DNA from: Novosphingobium sp049354825
GTDB lineage: Bacteria; Pseudomonadota; Alphaproteobacteria; Sphingomonadales; Sphingomonadaceae
Length of the DNA stretch: 64,000 bases
Assembly (NCBI RefSeq): GCF_049354825.1
Contig: NZ_CP186480.1
Span: 1,798,001-1,862,000 of the forward strand
Direction of reading: 5' to 3'
Numbering within the stretch: position 1 is the first letter of the stretch; each line of letters starts with the position of its first letter. The position numbers and the translations under genes were made by a program. Below, in pieces: positions 40,854-48,877 of the stretch. The notes beneath the pieces were generated by a model that was not told where the DNA came from, made no database searches, and was given only the letters and a program-made list of their open reading frames with translations.

Positions 40854-41228
40854 TCAGGCGATCGGGGGTGCACGCGGCCGGTTGACCGGCCCGCGCAATT
40901 CAGACGGGGGCCGATCGCGGGCTTGCCGCCGGTCCGGCTCCCAGGCCGGGATGAACGGCGCTGCGGTCTGCGCCAATGTCAGCGTGGGCGGCGGCGACGG
41001 CAAAGGCTGCAGATCCGGCAGCGCGACGGCGACGCGCGGCGCCATGCGCGATGGCAGCACGGCGGTATCCACGGTCGCCGCGCTGAACGCCGAGCCAACC
41101 TGCTTGTCCGCCGGCAGCGGCGCCGCGGGCACAGCGCTGAAAACCGCGATCGCCAGCAGCAGCACCGCAAGCGCGCGGCGCAGCGCAGGCGCCAGTCTCG
41201 GCGTGTCAAAGGCAGACGAAACGGTCAT
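40854..41228 (-). CDS. Proline-rich hypothetical protein with N-terminal membrane segment
   Basis: 124-residue unrecognised protein. A hydrophobic segment (about residues 18-34, RALAVLLLAIAVFSAVP) is followed by a low-complexity, Pro-rich periplasmic-type region (LPDLQPLPSPPPTLTL ... RPPSELRGPVNRPRAPP). Divergent from the membrane LuxR-type regulator and sharing a 112-base promoter region with it, so the two may be functionally tied. Expression is plausible but unproven. Confidence 0.5.
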   Translation of the reverse strand: MTVSSAFDTPRLAPALRRALAVLLLAIAVFSAVPAAPLPADKQVGSAFSAATVDTAVLPSRMAPRVAVALPDLQPLPSPPPTLTLAQTAAPFIPAWEPDRRQARDRPPSELRGPVNRPRAPPIA

Positions 41229-41286
41229 TCGATCCCGGGTGCCAGCGCCCGCTTGGGGGGTCAAGTCGCAGCCCGCTGCCGCGGCG

Positions 41287-41303
41287 TCACAAGAAAATTG
41301 TGA
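41287..41303. promoter_or_regulatory. 17-bp inverted repeat in the divergent promoter region
   Basis: TCACAA-GAAAA-TTGTGA is a perfect 6-bp inverted repeat with a 5-base AT-rich centre, 38 bases before the membrane LuxR-type gene and 59 bases before its divergent neighbour. The shape fits the site of a dimeric helix-turn-helix regulator, possibly the neighbour itself. Confidence 0.45.
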
Positions 41304-41340
41304 TGGACGGCGCCGTTCCACCCGTGAAAATCGCATCAGC

Positions 41341-42162
41341 ATGTCCGCCATCGAAACCGACCGCACCGCCTTCGCCGTCCTCACCGACAAGGAGCGGGAG
41401 ATTTTGCGCCTGCTTTCGGCCGGGCACACGGTGAAGACGATCGCCGCGCAGCTCGGCCGCTCGGAAGCCTCCATAAACGAGCGCCTGCGCGAAGCGCGGC
41501 GCAAGACCAAGGTGGGCAGCAGCCGCGAGCTGGCACGCCTGCTCGCCGCCCAGAAAATTCGTGACGATTTTTCCGGTCTTACGCCTGCGCTTGGCGCCGG
41601 TCAGCCTTCGGTCCAGCGCCCGCATCCGCGGCGCGTGGCACCGAAAGGAACGACGATGCTACTCCTTGCACTCCCCGTCGCCGCGGCCGGCCTGGCCTTG
41701 GCTTCCATTCAACAACCCGCCGGCGCCGGCAGCAGCCCGGCAGCGACCGCGGCCGCGGCGGCCTCTCCGCTTGAAGGAACCTGGGCGCTCGACCTGGCAA
41801 GCATCCCGGCGGCCGAGCGCCCGCGCGGCGTGACGATCGCCTTTCACCGACGCCCGGGCGGCAAGTGGGCCGTGCACGTGGAGATCGCCGCAGCCGACGG
41901 CACTGCCCAGGTCGCCGATTCGCTGGCGGTCCCCGACGGTGCACCCGTGCCGGTATCGGGCACGATGTCGTTCGTCGACAGCGCCTCGCTGCGTCAGCCG
42001 GGCCCAAACACGCTGGTCATGACGCTGGGCAAGGGGGGCAAGCCGGTTTCGACCCGCGTCTATACCGTGTCGAAGGACCGCCGCGTCCTTACCGAGACGA
42101 TCGTCTGGGCAAGCGATGCACTGCCGGGACTGGAGACGACGCGGTTCACCCGCGTCGGGTGA
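41341..42162 (+). CDS. Membrane-anchored LuxR-type transcriptional regulator
   Basis: 273-residue one-component regulator with an unusual layout. Residues 14-70 are a LuxR/GerE helix-turn-helix (LTDKEREILRLLSAGHTVKTIA, SEASINERL). A Pro-rich linker follows, then one membrane helix (about 104-124) and a 145-residue region after it that should be periplasmic and looks beta-rich (LEGTWALDL, GKWAVHVEIAA, VPVSGTMSF). This recalls CadC/ToxR signalling but with a LuxR-type domain. No kinase or receiver domain. The signal is unknown. Confidence 0.8.
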   Translation: MSAIETDRTAFAVLTDKEREILRLLSAGHTVKTIAAQLGRSEASINERLREARRKTKVGSSRELARLLAAQKIRDDFSGLTPALGAGQPSVQRPHPRRVAPKGTTMLLLALPVAAAGLALASIQQPAGAGSSPAATAAAAASPLEGTWALDLASIPAAERPRGVTIAFHRRPGGKWAVHVEIAAADGTAQVADSLAVPDGAPVPVSGTMSFVDSASLRQPGPNTLVMTLGKGGKPVSTRVYTVSKDRRVLTETIVWASDALPGLETTRFTRVG

Positions 42163-42195
42163 GGTCACCAGGTAGCGGGGGCGCGCGCGCCGGCT

Positions 42196-42402
42196 TCAGT
42201 CGCGGCGCAGCGCCCCCGCCTTGTGCGCAGCGCGCGCTCCTTCGCCGGTTTCGACCAGGTACTCCGGATTGTCCTTCGAGGCGGCGGCATGGTGGCCCTT
42301 GATCTCCATCGGCTCGGTCAGCTTGCGCACTACCTTGCCGTGCGCCGTGCCGCCGTGGCTCTGCCACGAAACCTTGTCGCCCGCCTTGAGATCGTCTCCC
42401 AT
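42196..42402 (-). CDS. DUF2945 small protein
   Basis: 68-residue protein of the DUF2945 (hypervirulence-associated, TUDOR-like) family. Seen: the family pattern GDKVSWQSHGGTAHGKVVRKLT and the end DNPEYLVETGEGARAAHKAGALR. Cytosolic, one small beta barrel expected; function unknown. AGGAG before ATG 42402 fixes the start. Confidence 0.85.
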   Translation of the reverse strand: MGDDLKAGDKVSWQSHGGTAHGKVVRKLTEPMEIKGHHAAASKDNPEYLVETGEGARAAHKAGALRRD

Positions 42403-42461
42403 CGTCCTGCTCCTTTTGCCTGACAAACGGCAGCGGGAGCGGCGCGGTTCCGCAACGGCAA

Positions 42462-42487
42462 ACGGCCTGCCGTCGCCGGCAGGCCGT
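42462..42487 (-). terminator. Probable ctrA terminator
   Basis: A perfect 11-bp stem (42462-42472 with 42477-42487) around a 4-base loop lies 30 bases past the ctrA stop. On the minus strand it is followed by a short TTT-containing stretch. Its lack of a long T tract lowers confidence. Confidence 0.6.
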
Positions 42488-42516
42488 CCGTGGTGATCGC
42501 ACTAACGCGGAAGGGC

Positions 42517-43212
42517 TCAGGCCGCTTCCATCTCCTCGCCCGGATCGCGCAGGACATAGCCGCGGCCCCAGACGGTCTCGATATAATTCTCGCCGCTGCA
42601 GGCCATCGCCAGCTTCTTGCGCAGCTTGCAGATGAACACGTCGATGATCTTGAGCTCGGGCTCGTCCATTCCGCCGTAGAGGTGGTTGAGGAACATTTCC
42701 TTCGTCAGCGTGGTACCCTTGCGGAGCGAGAGCAGCTCCAGCATGGCGTATTCCTTGCCGGTCAGGTGGACGCGGGCGCCATCGACCTCGACCGTCTTGG
42801 CGTCGAGGTTGACCGCCAGCTTGCCGGTGCGGATGACCGACTGCGAATGTCCCTTTGAGCGGCGAACCACGGCGTGGATGCGGGCGACCAGCTCCTCGCG
42901 GTGGAACGGCTTGGTGACGTAATCGTCGGCACCGAAGCCGAAGCTGCGGACCTTGGAATCCATTTCCGAAATGCCGGACAGGATCAGCACCGGCGTCTGC
43001 ACCTTGGCGACGCGCAGCTTCTTGAGCACGTCGTAGCCGTGCATGTCGGGCAGGTTGAGGTCGAGCAGGATGATATCGTAATCGTAGAGCTTGCCCAGAT
43101 CGAGGCCTTCTTCCCCAAGGTCCGTCGAATAGACGTTGAACCCCTCGGTCGTCAGCATCAGCTCGATGGCACGCGCCGTCGTCGGCTCGTCTTCGATCAA
43201 CAGCACGCGCAT
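42517..43212 (-). CDS. ctrA: Cell-cycle response regulator CtrA
   Basis: OmpR-type master regulator of the alphaproteobacterial cell cycle; it activates motility, division and often GTA-related genes. Seen: receiver domain with phosphoacceptor Asp51 (LLDLNLPDMHGYD), Lys in VTKPFHREEL, and a winged-helix domain from about residue 125 ending WGRGYVLRDP. 231 residues and near-canonical sequence. The C-terminus EEMEAA carries two alanines, as in ClpXP-degraded CtrA proteins. CtrA-like boxes lie upstream. Confidence 0.96.
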   Translation of the reverse strand: MRVLLIEDEPTTARAIELMLTTEGFNVYSTDLGEEGLDLGKLYDYDIILLDLNLPDMHGYDVLKKLRVAKVQTPVLILSGISEMDSKVRSFGFGADDYVTKPFHREELVARIHAVVRRSKGHSQSVIRTGKLAVNLDAKTVEVDGARVHLTGKEYAMLELLSLRKGTTLTKEMFLNHLYGGMDEPELKIIDVFICKLRKKLAMACSGENYIETVWGRGYVLRDPGEEMEAA

Positions 43213-43288
43213 GGTGCAGTTCCCCCCTGTTGGCCCCGTAGTACCCCGTGACCGTCGCTAACCCGATCGTAAGGGTCGTTGCCGGTCA

Positions 43289-43332
43289 TTAACCATTGGA
43301 GGTCTGAAGAGAAAAGGTTAATTCTTGGTAAA
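43289..43332 (-). promoter_or_regulatory. Candidate CtrA-binding boxes before ctrA
   Basis: TTAACCAT at 43289-43296 matches a CtrA half-site, and TTAA-N7-TAAA at 43318-43332 is one base from the full CtrA box TTAA-N7-TTAA. Both lie 77-120 bases before the ctrA start. CtrA autoregulation is established in Caulobacter; here it is inferred. The same region is also downstream of the DUF4112 gene. Confidence 0.45.
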
Positions 43333-43390
43333 GCGCGAGCGTGCGGCGCTCGTGGCCTTTGTGTTACACCGGGAAAGATACCCGCTTACA

Positions 43391-43792
43391 TCAACCCTCG
43401 ATCGTCTGGGTTCCGGGGTGGTGGCGCGCCAGGTGCGCGCGGACGATCTTGAGGTTGCGCCGGTTCGAGCGGAAGGCGAAGTCGAACAGGTCGCCCGCCA
43501 CCGGCACCGCGCCCACCGCGCTGTCGACCGCGACGTTGCCGATCATGCGCCACAGCTTCCACTTGGGCAGGCCCAGGTTCTTCGCTTCCCAGACCAGGTA
43601 CAGCCCCATCGCCGCGGTCACCACGTCGCCCGCAACGGGCACCAGCCCGACGATCGCATCGAGGCCGACGCGGTGGTTGGTGCCGGGCACGGTGAAGGCT
43701 TCCTCGAGCAGCGCCTCGAGCCCCTCGATCCGGCGCATCACCGCTTGCGCATCGCGCCCGAGCAGGCCGGAAGCAGGCTGATTCTCGTTCAT
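43391..43792 (-). CDS. DUF4112 membrane-associated protein
   Basis: 133-residue protein of the DUF4112 family, function unknown. Seen: two Gly/Pro-rich hydrophobic segments (LDAIVGLVPVAGDVVTAAMGLYLVWEA, given here in two halves around residues 43-70, and VGAVPVAGDLFDFAF near 92-106) that form a repeated VP-VAGD motif, and a basic C-terminus. AAGGAG precedes ATG 43792; the upstream frame overlaps the solute-binding protein gene. Confidence 0.82.
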   Translation of the reverse strand: MNENQPASGLLGRDAQAVMRRIEGLEALLEEAFTVPGTNHRVGLDAIVGLVPVAGDVVTAAMGLYLVWEAKNLGLPKWKLWRMIGNVAVDSAVGAVPVAGDLFDFAFRSNRRNLKIVRAHLARHHPGTQTIEG

Positions 43793-43821
43793 CGCTGAAG
43801 GCTCCTTCGAGTGCCGCCAGC

Positions 43822-45288
43822 CTATCTGTCGATGGTGGCGATAGCCATCAACGGATGCATCGCCCATCGGTTCACCGAAAAACCGGTTATCGTGCCGCGC
43901 ACCAGCGACCAGCGCAGCGGGGCAGCGATCGGAACGAAGGTGTTGGCGCGGGTCAGCGCGGCCTCCGCCTCGGCCAGGCGATCGGCGCGGCGGGCCGGAT
44001 CGGCCTCGGCGAGGGCGCGTGCCACCAAGGCGTCGGCGGCCGGCTCGCACAGCGCGCGGCGGGCCGTGCATGACAACTGGTCGAAAAACCACAAGGGCCG
44101 GGCGTAGCGTGCGGTCGTGTCGATCATCCGCAAGTCGGCGGCCGCTTCGAGCGGCACCCGCCGCACGGTCAGCCCGATCGCGCCAAGGTCGGTGACGATC
44201 CGATCGAACAGCAGGTCGGCGCCGGGACCGCGCGGCAAGGCGACGCGCAGCGCGGCAACGGCCCGGCCGCTGCGCCAGCGCGCGATCCGGCGCGTCGCCT
44301 CGTCGCGGCGCTGCGCGAACGTCAGCCCTGCCCAGCGTTCGCCGACCGTGCCGGTGTCGCCCTCCAGCCCGGGATTGACGAGACGCGTCGTCGCATTCCA
44401 GCCGCCGACATTGAAACTTTGCACCAGCCCATCGCGGTCGATCGCCATCGCGATCGCCTCGCGGTTGGCAGCGGCGGCCAGCACCCCATCGTCGTCGACA
44501 ACCGCCAGCCCGAACAGGCCCGCCACCGGATCGAGCTTGATGTTGCCGCGTGACAGGCCGGTGGCAACAACCCGCGGCAGGTCCTCGAACCGGCCTCCCA
44601 GCACCACGTCGACGTCACCGGCATCGAAGCTGGCCAGCGCCGACTGGGCCGGAAGCGGCCGCAGCGCGATCGAACGGTGGCGCTCGGCCCACTCCGCTTC
44701 ATCGGGCAGGCCGCGCCGCGCCGGCAGGATCGGGGTCAGCAGGAAGCCTTGCCCGCGCCGCTCGACCTGCATCGGCCCTGCGCCGCGGCCCTTGTTAGTC
44801 AGCCCCATTTCGGGCGAAGCCAGCAGTTGGAGCAAGTCCGGCATCGGGCGGACCAACCGGATCTCGATCACGCGGCCGGCCATCGCGCGCACCTCGGCGA
44901 CGGCGTCGAGGTCGAGCTCGAGCGCGCTGCGGCGAACGCCCGCTATGGCAGCGAGCAGCGAGGCGCGGGCCCCCGCCGCGGTCAGCGGGCTGCCGTCGAG
45001 CCAGGTGCCGTCGCGTAAGCGGAAGATGTAGCTCTGCCCGTCGTCGGTGACGATCCAGCGATCGGCCAGCGCCGGGATCACCCGTCCTTCGGCGTCGAAC
45101 GCGACCAGCCCTTCGACACTGGCGGAGCGGATCAATTGCGCGGCGGAATTGAGCCGGGTGCCCGAACGGAACGGTGCCGCCTCGCTGATCGTCGCCACCG
45201 CGATCGTGCGGTCCTTGCGCGCGCAAGCGGCCGCAAGCAGCGCCGCGGCGGCGAGAAGCACGATGGCGGAAAGGCGGAAATGGCGCAT
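43822..45288 (-). CDS. Family 5 extracellular solute-binding lipoprotein (orphan)
   Basis: 488-residue periplasmic binding protein of the oligopeptide/nickel (SBP family 5) type. Seen: a lipoprotein signal with Cys22 (LLAAAC), FRLRDGTWLDGSPLTA, a region of the form IAMAIDRDGLV, and the C-terminal TFVPIAAPLRW. No permease or ATPase genes adjoin, so it either works with a distant transporter or has another role. The ligand is unknown. Confidence 0.8.
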   Translation of the reverse strand: MRHFRLSAIVLLAAAALLAAACARKDRTIAVATISEAAPFRSGTRLNSAAQLIRSASVEGLVAFDAEGRVIPALADRWIVTDDGQSYIFRLRDGTWLDGSPLTAAGARASLLAAIAGVRRSALELDLDAVAEVRAMAGRVIEIRLVRPMPDLLQLLASPEMGLTNKGRGAGPMQVERRGQGFLLTPILPARRGLPDEAEWAERHRSIALRPLPAQSALASFDAGDVDVVLGGRFEDLPRVVATGLSRGNIKLDPVAGLFGLAVVDDDGVLAAAANREAIAMAIDRDGLVQSFNVGGWNATTRLVNPGLEGDTGTVGERWAGLTFAQRRDEATRRIARWRSGRAVAALRVALPRGPGADLLFDRIVTDLGAIGLTVRRVPLEAAADLRMIDTTARYARPLWFFDQLSCTARRALCEPAADALVARALAEADPARRADRLAEAEAALTRANTFVPIAAPLRWSLVRGTITGFSVNRWAMHPLMAIATIDR

Positions 45289-45306
45289 GGCCGTTCCCGC
45301 TTAGGC

Positions 45307-45337
45307 AAAAAAGCGCGCCGCGCGAAGCCGGCGCGGC
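45307..45337 (-). terminator. Intrinsic terminator after the PilZ gene
   Basis: A 7-bp GC stem (45317-45323 with 45331-45337) with a 7-base loop is followed on the minus strand by GCGC and six T (45312-45307). It lies 37 bases past the PilZ stop and just before the solute-binding protein start. Confidence 0.7.
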
Positions 45338-45373
45338 ACGTTGGCGCCGCAAAGCGCGATCAGCGCGTCGGGG

Positions 45374-45742
45374 TCAGAACTGTTCCGCGGCCGCCTGCGA
45401 AGCGGCGATCGCCAGTTCTTCGGCGGTCTGGCGCCGGCGCTGCGCCCATTCGCCCGGCTTGATCGGCGAGCGCACGGCAGCGGCGTCGATCTCTTCGCCG
45501 AAAGCGATGCCGAATCGGCCGTCCTGACGCCAGGCCACCGTTCCATCGATCCAGCCGACGCGCGGCAGCGCGACCTGAAGGGCCTGGCCGACCTGAGCGG
45601 GCACGTCGGAGACGGCCATCATGCCGCCGATGGAGAGATTGCGGACGCGGACCTGGTGATCGCCTTCGACGCCGTCGAGGCGAACGTCGGCAATCATCAG
45701 CAGGCTGTCGCGAACGAGTTGTCGTTGTCCCATAACGTTCAT
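45374..45742 (-). CDS. PilZ-domain protein (c-di-GMP receptor-like)
   Basis: 122-residue single PilZ domain. Seen: the RxxxR motif (RQLVR, residues 7-11) and the second c-di-GMP contact NLSIGG near residue 35, with the following beta strands GWIDGTVAWRQDGRFGIAF. Both binding motifs are intact, so c-di-GMP binding is likely. A second ATG at 45733 is possible. The output is unknown; motility or surface polysaccharide control is usual. Confidence 0.85.
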   Translation of the reverse strand: MNVMGQRQLVRDSLLMIADVRLDGVEGDHQVRVRNLSIGGMMAVSDVPAQVGQALQVALPRVGWIDGTVAWRQDGRFGIAFGEEIDAAAVRSPIKPGEWAQRRRQTAEELAIAASQAAAEQF

Positions 45743-45872
45743 CTGCGCGCGCTCGTTTTTGCATTTGCGGGTGCGTGGATGCAGCCCGGCGACAGGCTGG
45801 GAGCTACCAGCGTGGCGGCAAACAGATCGTTAACGCGGACCGGCGCGGCGCGTGCGCGTCCCGAAACGGGAC

Positions 45873-46331
45873 CTAATCGTCGCGCGAAATCTTCTCGCGC
45901 CGCTCATGCGCTTCCTGCGCCTCGACCGTCATCGTCGCGATCGGGCGGGCCGACAGGCGGCCCAGGCCGATCGGCTCACCGGTCACCTCGCACCAGCCGT
46001 ATTCGCCGTCCTCGATCCGGCGCAGCGCCGAATCGATCTTGGAGATGAGCTTGCGCTGGCGGTCCCGGGTGCGCAGTTCGATTCCCCAGTCGGTCTCGCT
46101 CGAGGCGCGATCGTTGAGATCGGGTTCGCGGATCGGTCCGTCCTGCAGCGATTGCAGGGTCCCGGCCGACGCCGACAGGATCGACTGCTTCCAAGCATTG
46201 AGCAGCCGGCGATAATAATCCAGCTGCGTCTCGTTCATGTAATCCTCGCCCTCGCTCGGCACATAATCGCCGGCGATCGCCCGTTTCGCCTTCGCGAGGA
46301 CATCGATTTCATCACCCATAACCGTCGCCAT
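45873..46331 (-). CDS. dksA: RNA polymerase-binding transcription factor DksA
   Basis: Binds the RNA polymerase secondary channel and works with ppGpp. Seen: the coiled-coil region with the DxxDxA-type tip (DLNDRASSETDWGIELR, tip near residues 71-77) and the C-terminal globule. Of the four zinc cysteines of E. coli DksA only Cys114 remains; the other positions read Thr, Thr and Ala, so it should fold without zinc, as in other alphaproteobacteria. AGGA before ATG 46331 supports the start; ATG 46319 is an alternative. Confidence 0.93.
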   Translation of the reverse strand: MATVMGDEIDVLAKAKRAIAGDYVPSEGEDYMNETQLDYYRRLLNAWKQSILSASAGTLQSLQDGPIREPDLNDRASSETDWGIELRTRDRQRKLISKIDSALRRIEDGEYGWCEVTGEPIGLGRLSARPIATMTVEAQEAHERREKISRDD

Positions 46332-46638
46332 CTGATCCTAACCCTTGTCAGCGTCCGGGTTGTGTCCTGCCCCCCGCGGGCTTTTGCCCGTCGGCCCCCG
46401 GCGTCGGAATGAGCGCGCCTTTACTAGCGCGCCGAATCGCGCACAAGCGCGAATGCCAACTTCCTAGCGATTGGCCGCTTAAGCGCCCGGTAACGGGAAA
46501 TTCGCTTGCGGTTCAGGTTGATCGCCACTGCGGGCAGGAGAATTGGCGGCGGCGCTTAACCAGTTGGTAACCCTGTTAGGGAAGGTTTCCCCTTGCCGGC
46601 AGAATCAGGGGCGCCGGCCAACGGGGGGTTACGGAGAC
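46332..46638. other. 307-base divergent intergenic region
   Basis: No gene is seen between dksA and the Sel1-like gene. The region holds a GCGCGCC/GGCGCGC-type inverted repeat near 46410-46430 and a CtrA-like box at 46556-46570. Both promoters should lie here; no clear sigma-70 hexamers were found. Confidence 0.6.
46556..46570 (+). promoter_or_regulatory. Candidate CtrA box before the Sel1-like gene
   Basis: TTAA-CCAGTTG-GTAA at 46556-46570 differs from TTAA-N7-TTAA by one base and keeps the TTAACC half-site form. It is 69 bases before the Sel1-like start. CtrA is encoded 3.4 kb away. Inferred site. Confidence 0.4.
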
Positions 46639-47001
46639 ATGACGATCTGGATCAAGGAGGCGAATGGCGCCGGCGCTTTGCCCGCCGGCTTCAAGACGCC
46701 CTTCGCACCGGCCGACGAACGCGCCGCCGATCTGCTGCTGGCGAGCTGCCTGGCGGCCGCCGCGCACGGTGACATCAACGCCTACTTCGATCTTGGCGTC
46801 GCTTATTCGACCGGCGGCCACGGCGTCGCTTGCGACATGGTCGAGGCGCACAAGTGGTTCAACCTCGCCGCGGTCTGCGGTCACGAGGAAGCGCAGCTGT
46901 GCCGCGCCGACATCGCGGACGAAATGACCGGCCGCGAAATCGCCGAAGCCCAGCGCCGCGCCCGCGAATGGCTGGCGGCCGGACGCAAGAAAGCGGCCTA
47001 G
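46639..47001 (+). CDS. Sel1-like repeat protein
   Basis: 120-residue protein with one to one and a half Sel1-like helical repeats: DINAYFDLGVAYSTGGHGVACD then MVEAHKWFNLAAVCGHEEAQ, split here around residue 72. These alpha-alpha solenoids usually mediate protein contacts. GGAG precedes ATG 46639; the longer frame to 46543 runs through the promoter region. Stop overlaps the GNAT gene stop by 4 bases. A CtrA-like box upstream suggests cell-cycle control. Confidence 0.8.
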   Translation: MTIWIKEANGAGALPAGFKTPFAPADERAADLLLASCLAAAAHGDINAYFDLGVAYSTGGHGVACDMVEAHKWFNLAAVCGHEEAQLCRADIADEMTGREIAEAQRRAREWLAAGRKKAA

Positions 47002-48134
47002 CTCTTTTTGAACGGCAGGCGCTCTTCCAGGAAGAGGGCCTGCTGCGCGACCCCGGCCGATTCGGCGGCCAGGAAATCCGCGACCGCGCTGCGGAACGAG
47101 GGGTTGGCTATCCAGTGCGCCGAGGTCGTCTCGACCGGTTCGTACCCGCGTGCCAGCTTGTGGCCGCCTTGCGCGCCCGCCTCCACCCGCGACAGCCCGC
47201 GGGCGATGGCGATGTCGATGGCCTGGTAATAGCAGATCTCGAAATGCAGGAACGGCCGCTCCACCAGCGTGCCCCAATAGCGGCCGTAAAGCGCATCCGG
47301 GCCGATGAAGTTGAGCGCGCCGGCAACCGGCTCACCGTCCTCGTAAGCCAGCACCAGCACGATCGCGTCGGCCATCCGCTCGCCCAGCAGCGTGAAAGCG
47401 GCGCGGGTCAGGTACGGGTGGCCCCATTTGCGCGCGCCGGTGTCCTGGTAGAACGCCCAGAACGCGTCCCAATGCTCCTCGCGCAGGTCGGCGCCGGAGA
47501 TCGCCCGGATGTCCAGCCCGGCCTGGGCGGCGGCGCGTTCCTTGCGGATGTCCTTGCGCTTGCGCGAGGATAGCGCGGCGAGGAAATCGTCGAACCGGGC
47601 ATAACCGCGGTTGTGCCAGTGGAACTGGATGTCGCGGCGCAGCAGCCAGCCGTCGGCCTCGAACAACGGCACCTGCGCCGGCTCGATAAAGGTCGCATGC
47701 GCCGACGACAGGCCGTGCTGCGCGCAAAGCTGGCGCGCCGCGGCGAGCAGCACCGGCGCCGCCACCGCCGGATCGCGGGCCAGCACGCGCGGCCCGCTGG
47801 CCGGGGTGAACGGTGCCGCGATCTGGAGCTTGGGGTAATAATCGCCGCCGGCGCGTTGCCAGGCGTCGGCCCAGGTATGGTCGAACACGTATTCGCCCTG
47901 GCTGTGATCCTTGAGGTAGGCCGGCAGCGCCGCCTCCAGCGTGCCGGCATCGTCCACCAGCACGATCGGTGCGGGCGTCCACCCGGTGCGCGGGCCGACG
48001 CTGCCCGACTCCTCCATTGCGGCAAGGAAGGCATGGCCGACGAACGGGTTGCCGGCGGCCAGCGCATCCCACTGGGCGGCCGGAAAGGCGCCGACGCCGC
48101 GGCCGACTTGCGCGATCCGCGCCGTCCCGCTCAC
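46998..48134 (-). CDS. GNAT-superfamily acyltransferase (FemAB/BioF2-like)
   Basis: 378-residue protein of the DUF482/peptidogalycan-biosynthesis group within the GNAT fold. Seen: NPFVGHAFLAAMEESGSVG at the N-terminus, the double-GNAT body with RKRKDIRKERAA near residue 190, and the C-terminal GAQGGHKLARGYEP. The substrate is unknown. Last gene of a coupled minus-strand operon; its ATG overlaps the GDPD stop by 4 bases. Confidence 0.87.
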   Translation of the reverse strand: MSGTARIAQVGRGVGAFPAAQWDALAAGNPFVGHAFLAAMEESGSVGPRTGWTPAPIVLVDDAGTLEAALPAYLKDHSQGEYVFDHTWADAWQRAGGDYYPKLQIAAPFTPASGPRVLARDPAVAAPVLLAAARQLCAQHGLSSAHATFIEPAQVPLFEADGWLLRRDIQFHWHNRGYARFDDFLAALSSRKRKDIRKERAAAQAGLDIRAISGADLREEHWDAFWAFYQDTGARKWGHPYLTRAAFTLLGERMADAIVLVLAYEDGEPVAGALNFIGPDALYGRYWGTLVERPFLHFEICYYQAIDIAIARGLSRVEAGAQGGHKLARGYEPVETTSAHWIANPSFRSAVADFLAAESAGVAQQALFLEERLPFKKS

Positions 48135-48877
48135 CGGACCCCGGCGCCTTCCGCGATCGGGGCGTCGGCGTGGAGCGCGGCGCGGTCCGCCAGCGCGGCG
48201 GAGCGCACCGTCCAGGTCAGCACAGGCAAGCCGCGGCGGCGCTGGCGGGCGGCGAAACGGCTGGGCAGGTTGCGTACGTCATAGGCCAGGAACTGCGCCG
48301 CCGCGCGCCACAGCGCCAGCCGCCGGCCCAGCGCACCGCCCCGCCCGCTGTCGTCGCTGGCGACCAGCCCGCGCGGGATCCGGCGGGCGTGGAGCGCGAA
48401 CCAGCCGGGCACGCGCGGGTCGAAGCTCATCACCGCGACCGGCCCGTCATAGTCCTTGAGCGCGCCGGCAACCGCGCGGCACAGCGTCTTGTTGCGGGCG
48501 CGGCCCTGGCTCTTGATCTCGATCAGCAGCGGGGTGCGCCCGGCGATCAGGGCCAGCGCCTGCGCCAGCGTCGGGATCGTCTGGTCGCTGCCGCGCAGTG
48601 TCATCGCGCCGAGCGCCGCGGCGCTGCGGGCGCGGACCCAGCCGGTCGACCCGGTCAGCCGGTCGGTGGTGAGGTCGTGGAAAACCACCGCGACGCGGTC
48701 GGCGCTGAGCTGGACATCGCACTCGATCCCCATGCCCGCCGCGATCGCCGCCTCGAACGCGGCCAGCGAGTTTTCGGGCCGCCGGGCATCGTGCAGCCCG
48801 CGGTGGGCATAGCGCGTTCCCGCCAGCCAGGTTCGCACCGCCTGCCCGGGCGGGCGGGCGAACAGGGCATCAAGCAT
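48131..48877 (-). CDS. Glycerophosphodiester phosphodiesterase family protein
   Basis: 248-residue GDPD-fold phosphodiesterase. Seen: the catalytic His25-Arg26 (AHRG), ENS (residues 35-37), the metal-binding Glu52-x-Asp54 (ECDV) and the second catalytic His67 (FHD). It should hydrolyse glycerophosphodiesters from phospholipid turnover; no signal peptide, so it is cytosolic. The ATG overlaps the end of the RidA gene by 8 bases. Confidence 0.9.
   Translation of the reverse strand: MLDALFARPPGQAVRTWLAGTRYAHRGLHDARRPENSLAAFEAAIAAGMGIECDVQLSADRVAVVFHDLTTDRLTGSTGWVRARSAAALGAMTLRGSDQTIPTLAQALALIAGRTPLLIEIKSQGRARNKTLCRAVAGALKDYDGPVAVMSFDPRVPGWFALHARRIPRGLVASDDSGRGGALGRRLALWRAAAQFLAYDVRNLPSRFAARQRRRGLPVLTWTVRSAALADRAALHADAPIAEGAGVR

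Noticed and set aside
43811..44107. Plus-strand frames within the solute-binding protein gene as separate small genes
   Set aside because: They lack ribosome sites and mirror the codon pattern of the minus-strand gene.
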